This document shows, piece by piece, positions 26,697 to 35,638 of a stretch of DNA of 64,000 nucleotides. Made by a program: the position numbers and the translations under genes. The DNA comes from Chryseobacterium sp. ERMR1:04 (GTDB lineage: Bacteria > Bacteroidota > Bacteroidia > Flavobacteriales > Weeksellaceae). Numbering within the stretch: position 1 is the stretch's first letter; the number at the start of each line of letters is the position of its first letter. The notes under the pieces were generated by a model. It was not told the DNA's origin, made no database searches, and was given only the letters and a program-made list of their open reading frames with translations. The stretch is from positions 1,364,001-1,428,000 of the forward strand of contig NZ_LIRF01000003.1 of assembly GCF_001297705.1 (NCBI RefSeq). Reading direction: 5' to 3'.

Positions 26697-27503
26697 TTTT
26701 TTATGGTTAAATGTTTTTTTAGTTTAAAAGTTTTTTTTTCTGAATTAGACAAGTTTTCGTATTTCTTACATTGCTACCGTTTGATTGATTCCATAGGAAT
26801 CCCTAAAGGCAACCTTTAAGCCTTTGAATAAATGTCTAATACATTATTTATTTTTGGTTTTTTTAGAAGTCGACACCAGGTATTCTCTAATAGAAATGAT
26901 ACCCTTACTTCTTTGGTCTACATTTTACTTTTTGTAAATAAATCTATTAATGCTTATAAGAAACAGAGGTTCTACAAGCAATTAAATAGCTAGCATTTAC
27001 TTTTCGTAATTTGTTTGTAAAAGAGCGCATTGTTCTGTTTTGGGTTTAAATGAGCTTTACAATAATTAAGCTTATCTTCCAAGTTTTGTTTACCCTTTAG
27101 GATGTACTAACAATCTTACTGACAGCTATAATTAATCGATATTTTATATGCTAAACAGTAGTGTGAGTCTACATTTTTTGGTTTGCTTTTTTATTTAAAA
27201 AAAAGCAAAAGGGCTAAACGTTTATTTTATTTTTTAGACAATCAAAAATAAACGCATTTTATTCACCTATACAATCATCCAAATACGAACAAAAAGTAAT
27301 TTAAATTAATAAAAAGCGAATTTTAAACTTTTTTAAGTTGCAAAAAATTCATTTTGTTTTAATTAACGCTGGATAAAATAAAATTTAATTACAAAACGTA
27401 TTAATTATAAAACTATTGTTTAACCGTTTGATTAAAAGATTTTTTACAACCCAAATAAAGCTTTTAAATATTACGGCAACATTAAATTATAAATATAATT
27501 TTG
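26697..27503. other. Control region between the minus-strand accessory genes and the repressor
   Basis: About 800 bp, very AT-rich, no convincing gene. It holds an AAAGGC/GCCTTT inverted repeat (26805-26825) and an 11-bp TTTGCTTTTTT / AAAAAAGCAAA hairpin (27182-27209). A CGAACA half-site at 27275-27290 resembles the operator half-site near the repressor. It must carry the promoter for the minus-strand genes starting at 26696. Confidence 0.45.
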
Positions 27504-27511
27504 TATATTTG
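27504..27511 (+). promoter_or_regulatory. -7 box of the repressor promoter
   Basis: TATATTTG fits the Bacteroidota TAnnTTTG consensus; no clear -33 TTG at the usual distance. The predicted start of transcription falls inside the first palindromic operator (27516-27537), consistent with autorepression. Confidence 0.55.
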
Positions 27512-27515
27512 TGCT

Positions 27516-27537
27516 GTTTCATCGTTAACAACGAAAC
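27516..27537. promoter_or_regulatory. Palindromic operator 1, overlapping the transcription start
   Basis: Near-perfect 22-bp palindrome centred on GTTAAC, with GTTTC at one end and GAAAC at the other. Placed just after the -7 box of the S24 repressor gene. Confidence 0.6.
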
Positions 27538-27543
27538 AAATAT

Positions 27544-27558
27544 ACGAACATTGTTCGT
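27544..27558. promoter_or_regulatory. Palindromic operator 2
   Basis: ACGAACA-T-TGTTCGT, a perfect 7-bp inverted repeat around one base. The GAAC...GTTC pattern is reminiscent of Gram-positive LexA boxes but with 3 rather than 4 bases between. Probably a second repressor site. Confidence 0.55.
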
Positions 27559-27622
27559 TTTTCAAAATAAAAAATGAAAATTAATCGCACTTTTTTTAAC
27601 AAATAACTATAAACATATCAAA

Positions 27623-28285
27623 ATGACCTATTTAGAATTCAAAGAAATTAGAAAGAAGCTAAAAATGAAGCAGGCTGATATAGCAAAATCTATAGGTGTT
27701 GGTACTAGAGCCGTACAATATTGGGAAAAAGGCGAACGAAAAATACCGGAAACAACAGCTTATTTTGTAAACAATTTACTACAGGAACAACAAAAGCAAC
27801 TAAATGATAGTGCATCTCCTGTTGTTTTTTCAAATTTAAAAGTGATGAACGTTCCGCTTGCAAACCAATATGCACAAGCCGGCTATTTGAATAGATTTGC
27901 AGATGAAGAATATATAGACACCTTGCCAACCATTCCTTTTGCTGACGATGTAGAACACCGAGGCGAATACATGTGTTTTGAAGTGAAAGGAGACAGCATG
28001 GACAACGGATCGTATGAAAGCTATTTAGAAGGTGACATTATTTTATGCAGAAACATTAGACAAGATTACTGGATGAGTAAACTGCATTATGACAAGTGGG
28101 ATTTTGTAATCGTTCATAAAGAAAAAGGAATTTTGGTAAAACGAATCATCAACCATGATGTTGAGAAAGGTATTATCACTCTTCATTCTCTTAATGAATA
28201 TTACGATGATATCGAAATCCATCTTCAGGATGTTGCAAAACTGTTCAATATCATAAGTACAAGACGTAAAAATAACAGAAGATAA
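27623..28285 (+). CDS. LexA/CI-like repressor: XRE HTH plus S24 autopeptidase
   Basis: 220 aa. Residues 5-53 are an XRE helix-turn-helix (KQADIAKSIGVGTRAVQYWE). Residues 80-210 are an S24 peptidase domain with all key parts: cleavage site Ala86-Gly87 (AQAGYL), nucleophile Ser125 (VKGDSM) and general base Lys173 (GILVKRI). Such repressors cut themselves when RecA is activated by DNA damage, as in lambda CI and pyocin control. It is the only plus-strand gene between two long minus-strand blocks, behind two palindromic operators. Inference: master switch of this eCIS. Confidence 0.85.
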   Translation: MTYLEFKEIRKKLKMKQADIAKSIGVGTRAVQYWEKGERKIPETTAYFVNNLLQEQQKQLNDSASPVVFSNLKVMNVPLANQYAQAGYLNRFADEEYIDTLPTIPFADDVEHRGEYMCFEVKGDSMDNGSYESYLEGDIILCRNIRQDYWMSKLHYDKWDFVIVHKEKGILVKRIINHDVEKGIITLHSLNEYYDDIEIHLQDVAKLFNIISTRRKNNRR

Positions 28286-28310
28286 TTTATTAAAAAAACT
28301 TGCTTGACTG

Positions 28311-28343
28311 AATAAAATCCTCAAAAAAATTGAGGATTTTATT
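28311..28343. terminator. Bidirectional terminator between repressor and structural operon end
   Basis: Perfect 14-bp stem AATAAAATCCTCAA / TTGAGGATTTTATT with a 5-nt loop of A. It sits between the convergent ends of the repressor (28285) and the structural operon (28367). Confidence 0.85.
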
Positions 28344-28366
28344 GATGTCTTTTCGGATAAATAATG

Positions 28367-29296
28367 TTAAGATGCAGGACATTTTAAATCATCTACAACA
28401 ACTCCTATCTTACCAGTTGTTGGTTCTACATTATAAATTAAAGTCGGGGTTACATTTGAAAACCTTATCCATCTGACTCCACTCTCTTGAAACTTACTCG
28501 GTATACTTATAATCTGGCCGAGATCTTTTATATTATCTATTGTTGCAGCCATACCATTAGTCAAATAAATTAAACTTCCTTCCGGATTATCGGCACTCAA
28601 AGTTACTTTAGTCTTCCAACCTGCTGCATCACAAAATTTATCCGTTAAATCATCACCCATAGCCAACCAAAAAGCATCTAAAAGTTTTCGAGTACTCCAT
28701 CTTCCAGAGGTAAACTTAACAACACTCGACCAATCTGAGACTTCAGATGTAGAGCAATGTTTTCTTGCTCTGATATAATAAACAGTATCTGGCTCAATAG
28801 TACCGTCATTCATTTCAATGTATTCAGTGGGAGTGTAATCATTTTCCATAATAATTCTAAAATGAACAATATTATTGAATTGGTCATTTTTTGCTATTTG
28901 ATATTCTACCGCATAAAAATTATTATCAATGTCTACTTTATAGTCCATCATAATTTGATCATTCGCTCCCAAATACACATCCTTAATAATTGGAGCGTCA
29001 CAAGATGTGAGATTACACTTGTCTACCTGAAAAAAGAATGTCTTCTCATCTTTAGCTCCATTTATATTTAATTCTACTTTTAATTCATATTGATCCGCAG
29101 ATTGAATGTCTGGAAGACTTACCTCATCTCCACTCAATGGAGGTGGACTTTTAGTATACTCAGTATAAGGTGCTGACGGATTTAAGGGGTCATTAACCCT
29201 ATATTTAAAAAGCGCAGTTGAGTTAGGTGTAATTGGTACAGTAGGTTTATAATCATACTCCATCTTACATGCAACCTTGCATTTTGCTAGTCTCAT
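28367..29296 (-). CDS. FN3-like structural/accessory protein at the end of the eCIS operon
   Basis: 309 aa, no signal peptide. Residues ~95-195 look like a fibronectin type III domain (ending YYIRARKHCSTSEVSDWSSV). The rest is beta-rich with paired Cys (CKVACK, CNLTSC). Last gene of the 52.3-28.4 kb operon, 100 bp after the 1057-aa protein. Probably a particle-surface or fibre-base component; no specific family recognised. Confidence 0.5.
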   Translation of the reverse strand: MRLAKCKVACKMEYDYKPTVPITPNSTALFKYRVNDPLNPSAPYTEYTKSPPPLSGDEVSLPDIQSADQYELKVELNINGAKDEKTFFFQVDKCNLTSCDAPIIKDVYLGANDQIMMDYKVDIDNNFYAVEYQIAKNDQFNNIVHFRIIMENDYTPTEYIEMNDGTIEPDTVYYIRARKHCSTSEVSDWSSVVKFTSGRWSTRKLLDAFWLAMGDDLTDKFCDAAGWKTKVTLSADNPEGSLIYLTNGMAATIDNIKDLGQIISIPSKFQESGVRWIRFSNVTPTLIYNVEPTTGKIGVVVDDLKCPAS

Positions 29297-29396
29297 TATA
29301 TTATTTTTTATTAGTTAATTTGATGTATAAGGGATGATTCTTTAGTGCATAAATCATCCCTTTAAAAATATGTGTCACACAAAATTTTAATTAGCC

Positions 29397-32300
29397 TTAA
29401 CGATACACATTCACTTTTAATATGTCAGATTTAGCAAATGCTCCACTATCAACATCCACAGCCGTAAGTTGGAACTCATAATCTTCAACCACTAAATTCT
29501 CAACTTGAAGAGTAAGTTTATTGACTCCAGTAAGTTTTACTACCGGACCTTTTAATTGTGCCCATGAATAGATAAGTGATGATGACCCTTGAGCCTCCCC
29601 ATTTAATTTAAAACTCACCTCCTTTAACCCAACTGTTGTAGGTCCCGTTGCCTTAACTGTAATAGTAGGAATAGTATATTGGCAGCAATTTTCATCTGAG
29701 AATCTGATACTTTTTATCGTAACAGAAGGGGCATCATACCAACCTTTTATCTCTAAATCCTCCGCACATCCTTTGTTACTTACTTTCACTTTTATTACAG
29801 GAATATCTTTGGAACTCACGTTGTATAGTGTATGACTGGCATTCCCACTAGCATCAGGATGTAACGGAACCTGATTCCCATAACTTCCAAAATCGCAGAT
29901 GTAATCATAATTTGTAACGTTTTGTCCGCTTGGTGAGGAAACATTAAAATGTACAATTGTTTCATTGGAACCTGTGATTGGATAATCAACCTGGTAAACC
30001 TTGACTATAACGTCTGGCTGCGTAATAACCTTAATACTGCAGTTGGTTTGTTGCCCATTTACCGTAAAATGAATAACCTGACCATGTAAACTCTTATCTA
30101 CCGATTTCGGATCAAAATAGTATTGTACTCCGTCTAATTTTACACCTTCACCAATATCCGCTTTTACAATCCCCCCCACCGGAGATACATTAAAAGGTAT
30201 ACGATCAGCTCCGGAACAAATGACATCCTTTATATCAGCTTTAAAACTTAATGCAACTGGTGCATCATACCAATCTCTTATTGAAATATCCTGAGTACAT
30301 CCGCCACCATTCACTTTTACCTTTATTGTTGGAATTCTTGTTGGAACTACATCGTATAAAGTATATTTAATAAGCCCTTTAGAATCAGGCTTTAGAGCGA
30401 CCCAACTATCATTATCCCAAAAATTCCCGCTATATGTATAATCCATAATATTTTGTCCGTTATCTGCAGAAACGATAAGATTTACAATTGTTGCTGTTGA
30501 ATTACCTTCAGGATAGAATACATAATCAACCACCACCTTTACTTCAGGCTCTGCAATAACCTTAATACTACAGTTGGTTGGCTTTCCATTTACCGTAAAG
30601 GCAATTGCCTTACCATGCAGACTAACATCTACTAATTTTGGATTAAAGAAATATTTCCCATTAAATATTTCCACTCCATTCAATTCTGAGTCTGCAACAG
30701 CTTTTACAACGCCACCTACAGGAATCACTGTAAAAGGAATACGATTAGATTCAGCACAAATAACGGTACTTGGTAAACTTAACGCAGCTTCAATTTTTGG
30801 AGTACAGCAGATATATGGAAGTGAAAAATCTGCAACAACACTCGTCCCTACTCCATTGTTATCATAAACCATCACAAAGGTTCCTCCTCGTTCAACTCCG
30901 CGTTTATGTTCTAATCCTGGATGCTTTTCAACATATTCATTGAAATAGGCTTTAGACATATCTTTATTAGCTTTTAGCTCTTCAAAAGATAAAACCATAA
31001 TATCGAACCCGAGCTGTAGCTTATCCCTGATTTCTTTTATTTGCTCAAAAGCCTCCTCGTAAGACATCCCCTGATGCCCTTCGATGTTATAAAACGAATT
31101 TTTATCTATATTAAAATGTAAAGGTTCTTGTATGTGTCTATCTGATGACAGCCAACCTGTATAATATGCCAAGTTATTTCTAAATGATCGATTATTTGTT
31201 TTGTCAAAATTCCATGCCTTTAAAAATTCTTCTGAAGTTTGGTAGTAAAAAGGAATCGCTTTATTGCTCAGAGGAGTTAATTTTTGTGATGGAGTAATTT
31301 TAATCTGTGACTTAATTTCCGGTCCAATTTCAATAGGAATCGGATACTTAAAACTGCGTACCTGCTGACTAAAACGATTCATTAACACTTTAACTCTCTC
31401 TGTTGCTTTTTCATCATCCAAAACAGGCGAATTATAAAACTGATGCCTTGAGAAATCTAACTGAGTATCCTGCATTAATTTCCCAAGCATAATGTGTTTA
31501 GGAAAAGAGTCTAAATCCGGAAAACCTTTAGTAAACGATTGAGGAAGTAATTTTATAATTTCAGAATAGGTATTCATTACATCTTTCACAACATCATAAG
31601 CGTATTGAAAACCTGCTTGCTGAGTAAAACATTGCTGTAAAACATTTTTAAAAGCTGCATGATTAACAATACTCTGAACTCCCATTATTTCTGATATTTT
31701 ATTAATTTTCTCAAAAATAAACTTCCCATAATTATTTTTTTCTAAAGCAGCAGAGTATAATCCTTTTAAATCAGAAGAAGAAAATTTCATATCAGCTCCT
31801 TTTTCTAAAATAAGGCGTTCCACAATAACCCGTTCTTGTTTTTCATCTCTCAATACATCTTCAATAAACAAAGGATGAGGCTGAACACGATCTTTTCTAC
31901 TTCGTTTACCTTCACCAGTTATAGGATCAATTATAAGACGATCTTCTCCAAGAATTCTAACGATTCCTTTTGCAGTAGTAACTAATACTTTGAGGTTTCG
32001 AATTTGTTGAACTCCATGATTATCACAATCAACTCCTCTGCAAGGTTTAATATCTTTTTCATAATCCTCCAGATATAACAACACGTATTTATCTTGTAAA
32101 TTTGAAAGATTACTAATGGGTTGAAAATCATTATTTGTTTCTTCAACTGTTGCCAATTCCCAAAGTTCAACCTGTTCTAATCCTTTTTCATCATAAAATG
32201 AAGGATACCCTACTTTAAAATTATCATATACTTTAAAATGCGTATAATTTTTGCTTTCTATGTTGATTGTTTTCAAATCACTCATATACAACTCCTTACT

Positions 32301-32570
32301 CACCTCACTTGTATTATTCAGGGTAAGCAAATCTCCATCAGTGGTAATAGCCACTCCCTGAGAAAGCTGTACACTGGTCAAAATCTTATTTGTATACATA
32401 AGATTCGGCTTGAGACCACATACAATACCTACTCCCTGGAGCATCACCTTAGACAAACGATCCTGATCTTCAAAAAAACTCAAAAACTCGTTGAACTGAG
32501 TATGCTCTATATATTGTCCTTTGCTGAATTTTCGGTATTGAGTTGATATATTACTTAATTGATTGTTCAT
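29397..32570 (-). CDS. Large eCIS PKD/Ig-repeat protein, paralogue of the next gene (1057 aa)
   Basis: N-terminal ~600 residues resemble the neighbouring 987-aa protein: both start with QYRKF...EDQDRLS...GVG(I/V)VCG and share the FNIDKNSFYNIEGHQGMSYE / FVMVYD segments. Residues ~600-1050 hold two ~190-aa Ig/PKD-like repeats (VICAESNRIPFTVIPVGG, VICSGADRIPFNVSPVGG) and a last PKD domain (SWAQLKGPVVKLTGV). Such proteins lie beside the baseplate genes in Bacteroidota eCIS loci and are probably baseplate-peripheral or fibre-bearing parts. No enzymatic motif seen. Confidence 0.6.
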   Translation of the reverse strand: MNNQLSNISTQYRKFSKGQYIEHTQFNEFLSFFEDQDRLSKVMLQGVGIVCGLKPNLMYTNKILTSVQLSQGVAITTDGDLLTLNNTSEVSKELYMSDLKTINIESKNYTHFKVYDNFKVGYPSFYDEKGLEQVELWELATVEETNNDFQPISNLSNLQDKYVLLYLEDYEKDIKPCRGVDCDNHGVQQIRNLKVLVTTAKGIVRILGEDRLIIDPITGEGKRSRKDRVQPHPLFIEDVLRDEKQERVIVERLILEKGADMKFSSSDLKGLYSAALEKNNYGKFIFEKINKISEIMGVQSIVNHAAFKNVLQQCFTQQAGFQYAYDVVKDVMNTYSEIIKLLPQSFTKGFPDLDSFPKHIMLGKLMQDTQLDFSRHQFYNSPVLDDEKATERVKVLMNRFSQQVRSFKYPIPIEIGPEIKSQIKITPSQKLTPLSNKAIPFYYQTSEEFLKAWNFDKTNNRSFRNNLAYYTGWLSSDRHIQEPLHFNIDKNSFYNIEGHQGMSYEEAFEQIKEIRDKLQLGFDIMVLSFEELKANKDMSKAYFNEYVEKHPGLEHKRGVERGGTFVMVYDNNGVGTSVVADFSLPYICCTPKIEAALSLPSTVICAESNRIPFTVIPVGGVVKAVADSELNGVEIFNGKYFFNPKLVDVSLHGKAIAFTVNGKPTNCSIKVIAEPEVKVVVDYVFYPEGNSTATIVNLIVSADNGQNIMDYTYSGNFWDNDSWVALKPDSKGLIKYTLYDVVPTRIPTIKVKVNGGGCTQDISIRDWYDAPVALSFKADIKDVICSGADRIPFNVSPVGGIVKADIGEGVKLDGVQYYFDPKSVDKSLHGQVIHFTVNGQQTNCSIKVITQPDVIVKVYQVDYPITGSNETIVHFNVSSPSGQNVTNYDYICDFGSYGNQVPLHPDASGNASHTLYNVSSKDIPVIKVKVSNKGCAEDLEIKGWYDAPSVTIKSIRFSDENCCQYTIPTITVKATGPTTVGLKEVSFKLNGEAQGSSSLIYSWAQLKGPVVKLTGVNKLTLQVENLVVEDYEFQLTAVDVDSGAFAKSDILKVNVYR

Positions 32571-32674
32571 TATTATTAATTTTTTAATGATTGATTAAGA
32601 TCGTTTAATAAACTCCACAGACAGTATTGCTATCCATGGAGCTATTATTAAACAATTTCTCCTTTCTAGAATTA

Positions 32675-35638
32675 TTATCTTGTATCACCCGTACAAGGGT
32701 TTATTTGTAAGAAGTTATCTGTTGGATAATCATCGTAAATCGGAACTAAGCTATCAGCAAGGAATATCTGAGTCCAAGCAACTCCGGTATGGCAGGTATT
32801 CAACGCACATTCAAGAGAGAAAGTTATAAATCCATCTGATGATTTTGCTGCAATCTGTTGTGCTTCATCTTGAGAAATAGTAATTTCACTAGCTCTATCA
32901 GGACCTTGATAAGTTTGCTGATTATACCCAGAAGGAAAATTATGTTTATCATTGCTTCCGTTTGTATTACTTAAGAAGATATTTCCATTTTCACTACCTC
33001 CTATAGTTAAACCATTTCCTTTTAAATTAAAAGTAGCACGATCACATGTATGACCTTTTTGTTTTGGATGTTTTCTACCATTTATATATTGAATAAGAAT
33101 CCTCATACCTGTTAAACAAGCAATCGTAGATTGTCCGGTTAATGTTAATGGTCTTAATTTATAGACTGTGCTACAACCATTGATATTGGTTACTGTAAGC
33201 GTTGGATTGAAAGTATCTTCTTGCCCTGCAATCAGCTTATAGACATGAGTTTTCTTATTCGTTGGAGTTTCGTTAGGAACAATCTGGCTACCATCGTTAA
33301 AGTCCCAAGTAAACGTAAGGCCTGAAAGATCTCCAACCACATCAAATTCTACTTTTGCATCCGGGTTTGTTGTATCCGGATTTGTTGTAGGAGCTTCATA
33401 CGTTACCGTACCAGATGCTACAGATACGATTTCCGGATTTTTGTGTACTATCATTTGAGTTTCCACAGAATCATCATTCACTGTAAAGGTAATTGTCTGC
33501 CCCAACTGAGTTGAAGTAACCAAACGAGGATTAAAGTAACTTTGCCCTGCAGATTGCGTAATGGCTGATATCTGAACACCATTTACAAATGCTTTCACTT
33601 CTCCATTTGCCGGAATAACTGTCATTACAATCGGGTCATCTTGCTGACACAACTTAGCACTTGGCAATATCAGGGATACCGGTTCTTTTTTAGAACAGCA
33701 TAAGTAAGGCAATGAGAAATCTGCCAGAACCTGATTATTGCCTTCAGAATCATAAATTAAAACAAAAGTCCCACCAGGTTCTACACCCGCAACATGCTCT
33801 AAACCTGATTTCCTTTCTAAAAACTCACTTAAAAGTTCGCTTACAACATCGTCTTTTCTAGGATTCTGTTTTACAACATTCACACCTTCTCCCTCTTTCG
33901 AAAATTCAGCTTGGTTTAGTAATCTTAATTTTTCGTCTAATTTAGAAATATTGAGTAAAGTACTTTGCGTAGCCTCTTTCTTGTTACTGATATCACTGGA
34001 AATTGATGTCAATTGTTTTCTTAGATCCTCTATTGATACCGTTTCTTTTTTAGTGGGTTCGGTAGGCTTTCCATCTTTTTGCAAAACCAATGCAATAACA
34101 TCAAACGCTAATCCGTATTTAGCTTTAAGATCATTGATGTTTTGTAAAGCTGTTTTGTAAGGCAATCCTAGATGGCCTTCAATTCTATAAAAGTCATTGT
34201 TATCAATATTATAATCCAGTGGATTCTGAACAAAATCATCCCCGGCTAAATTGGTTGTATGGTAACTTAAATTATAAGCTTCTCTATCCGTTTTTGTTTT
34301 CTCAAAGTTCCATTGAGTTAATAATGGTTTATCTACCTTATAATAATATGGAATTGCTTTTTTCCCCAATCTTACATAAAGATTAGAAGGGGTAATTTTA
34401 ATAGCCCCGTTATATGATTGAAACCCGTTTATTTTCTGTACAAAACGATTGGCAAGCATCACGACTTTTTCGTAATTCTCATCATCATTTGTGGTTACAG
34501 GCGAATTGTAAAAACCGTGGCGGAAGCGGTTATGATCTCCTAATTCAAGTCTTGCACCTACAGCACCTAGCATAAGGTGTTTAGGGAATGATGCTATACT
34601 TGGGCAACACTCAACATCCAGATGCAATACCAATCCTTTTATTTCATTATAGGTATCAATTAAATCTTTGAATAAATCATATCTATATTGATAGTCGTCT
34701 AAGCCTCGTCCTGTAAAGGAGAATAAAGAATTCAGTTTTTGAATGAGCGATTGCCCCCCAAAGTTAACACCTACGTTAAAAGTACTTGCAATTGCATTAA
34801 AGCCATCACTTAATTCCGCAATAGCACTAATGGCATCTTGAAATTTTGTTTTTAAATCGAATGCTGTTTTAATATCAGCATCCAGAACAACTCTTTTGGC
34901 CTCTATGTTAGGTAAGTGATCAAAGAGTTCTTCATAAGCATCATGAGCCTTAAAAATAGAATCTTTTGCATCACCTCTGGCAATAAGATTTGAAACAGAC
35001 TCTGAATCTGCTAACAGCACCTTAAGATTAGACACTTGTTCTGCTCCAGTATTATCACAATCAGCATCCTGACATGGAGTCTCATCGTTGGAGTAGCTTT
35101 CTAAATACAGAATTATGGTTTTGCCATATATATTGTCTATCTCTCTTACAGGTTTAAAATCTCCAACATTCTTACCTAAGGCTTCATATTCTTTCGGTGT
35201 AATCAGTTCCAAAAGGGGAATTTGCTGATCTCTAATCCTAAAATGTTTATATTGTACTTCATCAATATAATTTCTATAATACTTATAATTATCAGCAGCA
35301 AAGTCTATCTTCACCCCTGATGATTGAGCTCCTTTTTGACGTAATGTTATCAAGTCTCCGTCTGTGGTAACCCCAGCACCTTGTGTAATCCAAATAGTAT
35401 TAAAATCAATCTCTATATCTCCAGGTATTTTTTCCTTTGATGCTTGAGGTTGTAAGATGTCATCTATGTAAGTAGATTTAAAACCACATACTACACCCAC
35501 TCCACTCAGACGTGTTCTTGAAAGCCTATCCTGATCTTCGAAATAGTCTATAAATTCGTTTAATTGCCCTTCTGTTAACGCTTGATTTTCGTTGAACTTT
35601 CTATATTGGGTTGTTACATTATCTAATTTAGTATTCAT
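32675..35638 (-). CDS. Large eCIS PKD-domain protein (987 aa)
   Basis: Shares the N-terminal architecture of the 29397-32570 product. Differences: a coiled-coil insert (~530-580), then a single PKD-type domain near 740-830 (FTWDFNDGSQ, the classic WxFGDG-like motif) and a C-terminal Cys-containing domain with an SNTNGSNDKHNFPSG loop. Its start overlaps the end of the Afp12-like gene by 4 nt (ATGA), so it is coupled to baseplate synthesis. Likely a baseplate-associated spoke or receptor-facing protein. Confidence 0.6.
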   Translation of the reverse strand: MNTKLDNVTTQYRKFNENQALTEGQLNEFIDYFEDQDRLSRTRLSGVGVVCGFKSTYIDDILQPQASKEKIPGDIEIDFNTIWITQGAGVTTDGDLITLRQKGAQSSGVKIDFAADNYKYYRNYIDEVQYKHFRIRDQQIPLLELITPKEYEALGKNVGDFKPVREIDNIYGKTIILYLESYSNDETPCQDADCDNTGAEQVSNLKVLLADSESVSNLIARGDAKDSIFKAHDAYEELFDHLPNIEAKRVVLDADIKTAFDLKTKFQDAISAIAELSDGFNAIASTFNVGVNFGGQSLIQKLNSLFSFTGRGLDDYQYRYDLFKDLIDTYNEIKGLVLHLDVECCPSIASFPKHLMLGAVGARLELGDHNRFRHGFYNSPVTTNDDENYEKVVMLANRFVQKINGFQSYNGAIKITPSNLYVRLGKKAIPYYYKVDKPLLTQWNFEKTKTDREAYNLSYHTTNLAGDDFVQNPLDYNIDNNDFYRIEGHLGLPYKTALQNINDLKAKYGLAFDVIALVLQKDGKPTEPTKKETVSIEDLRKQLTSISSDISNKKEATQSTLLNISKLDEKLRLLNQAEFSKEGEGVNVVKQNPRKDDVVSELLSEFLERKSGLEHVAGVEPGGTFVLIYDSEGNNQVLADFSLPYLCCSKKEPVSLILPSAKLCQQDDPIVMTVIPANGEVKAFVNGVQISAITQSAGQSYFNPRLVTSTQLGQTITFTVNDDSVETQMIVHKNPEIVSVASGTVTYEAPTTNPDTTNPDAKVEFDVVGDLSGLTFTWDFNDGSQIVPNETPTNKKTHVYKLIAGQEDTFNPTLTVTNINGCSTVYKLRPLTLTGQSTIACLTGMRILIQYINGRKHPKQKGHTCDRATFNLKGNGLTIGGSENGNIFLSNTNGSNDKHNFPSGYNQQTYQGPDRASEITISQDEAQQIAAKSSDGFITFSLECALNTCHTGVAWTQIFLADSLVPIYDDYPTDNFLQINPCTGDTR

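Noticed and set aside
27182..27209. AT-rich hairpin as a transcription terminator
   Set aside because: No gene ends nearby and there is no T tract outside the stem; left as a note in the control-region entry.
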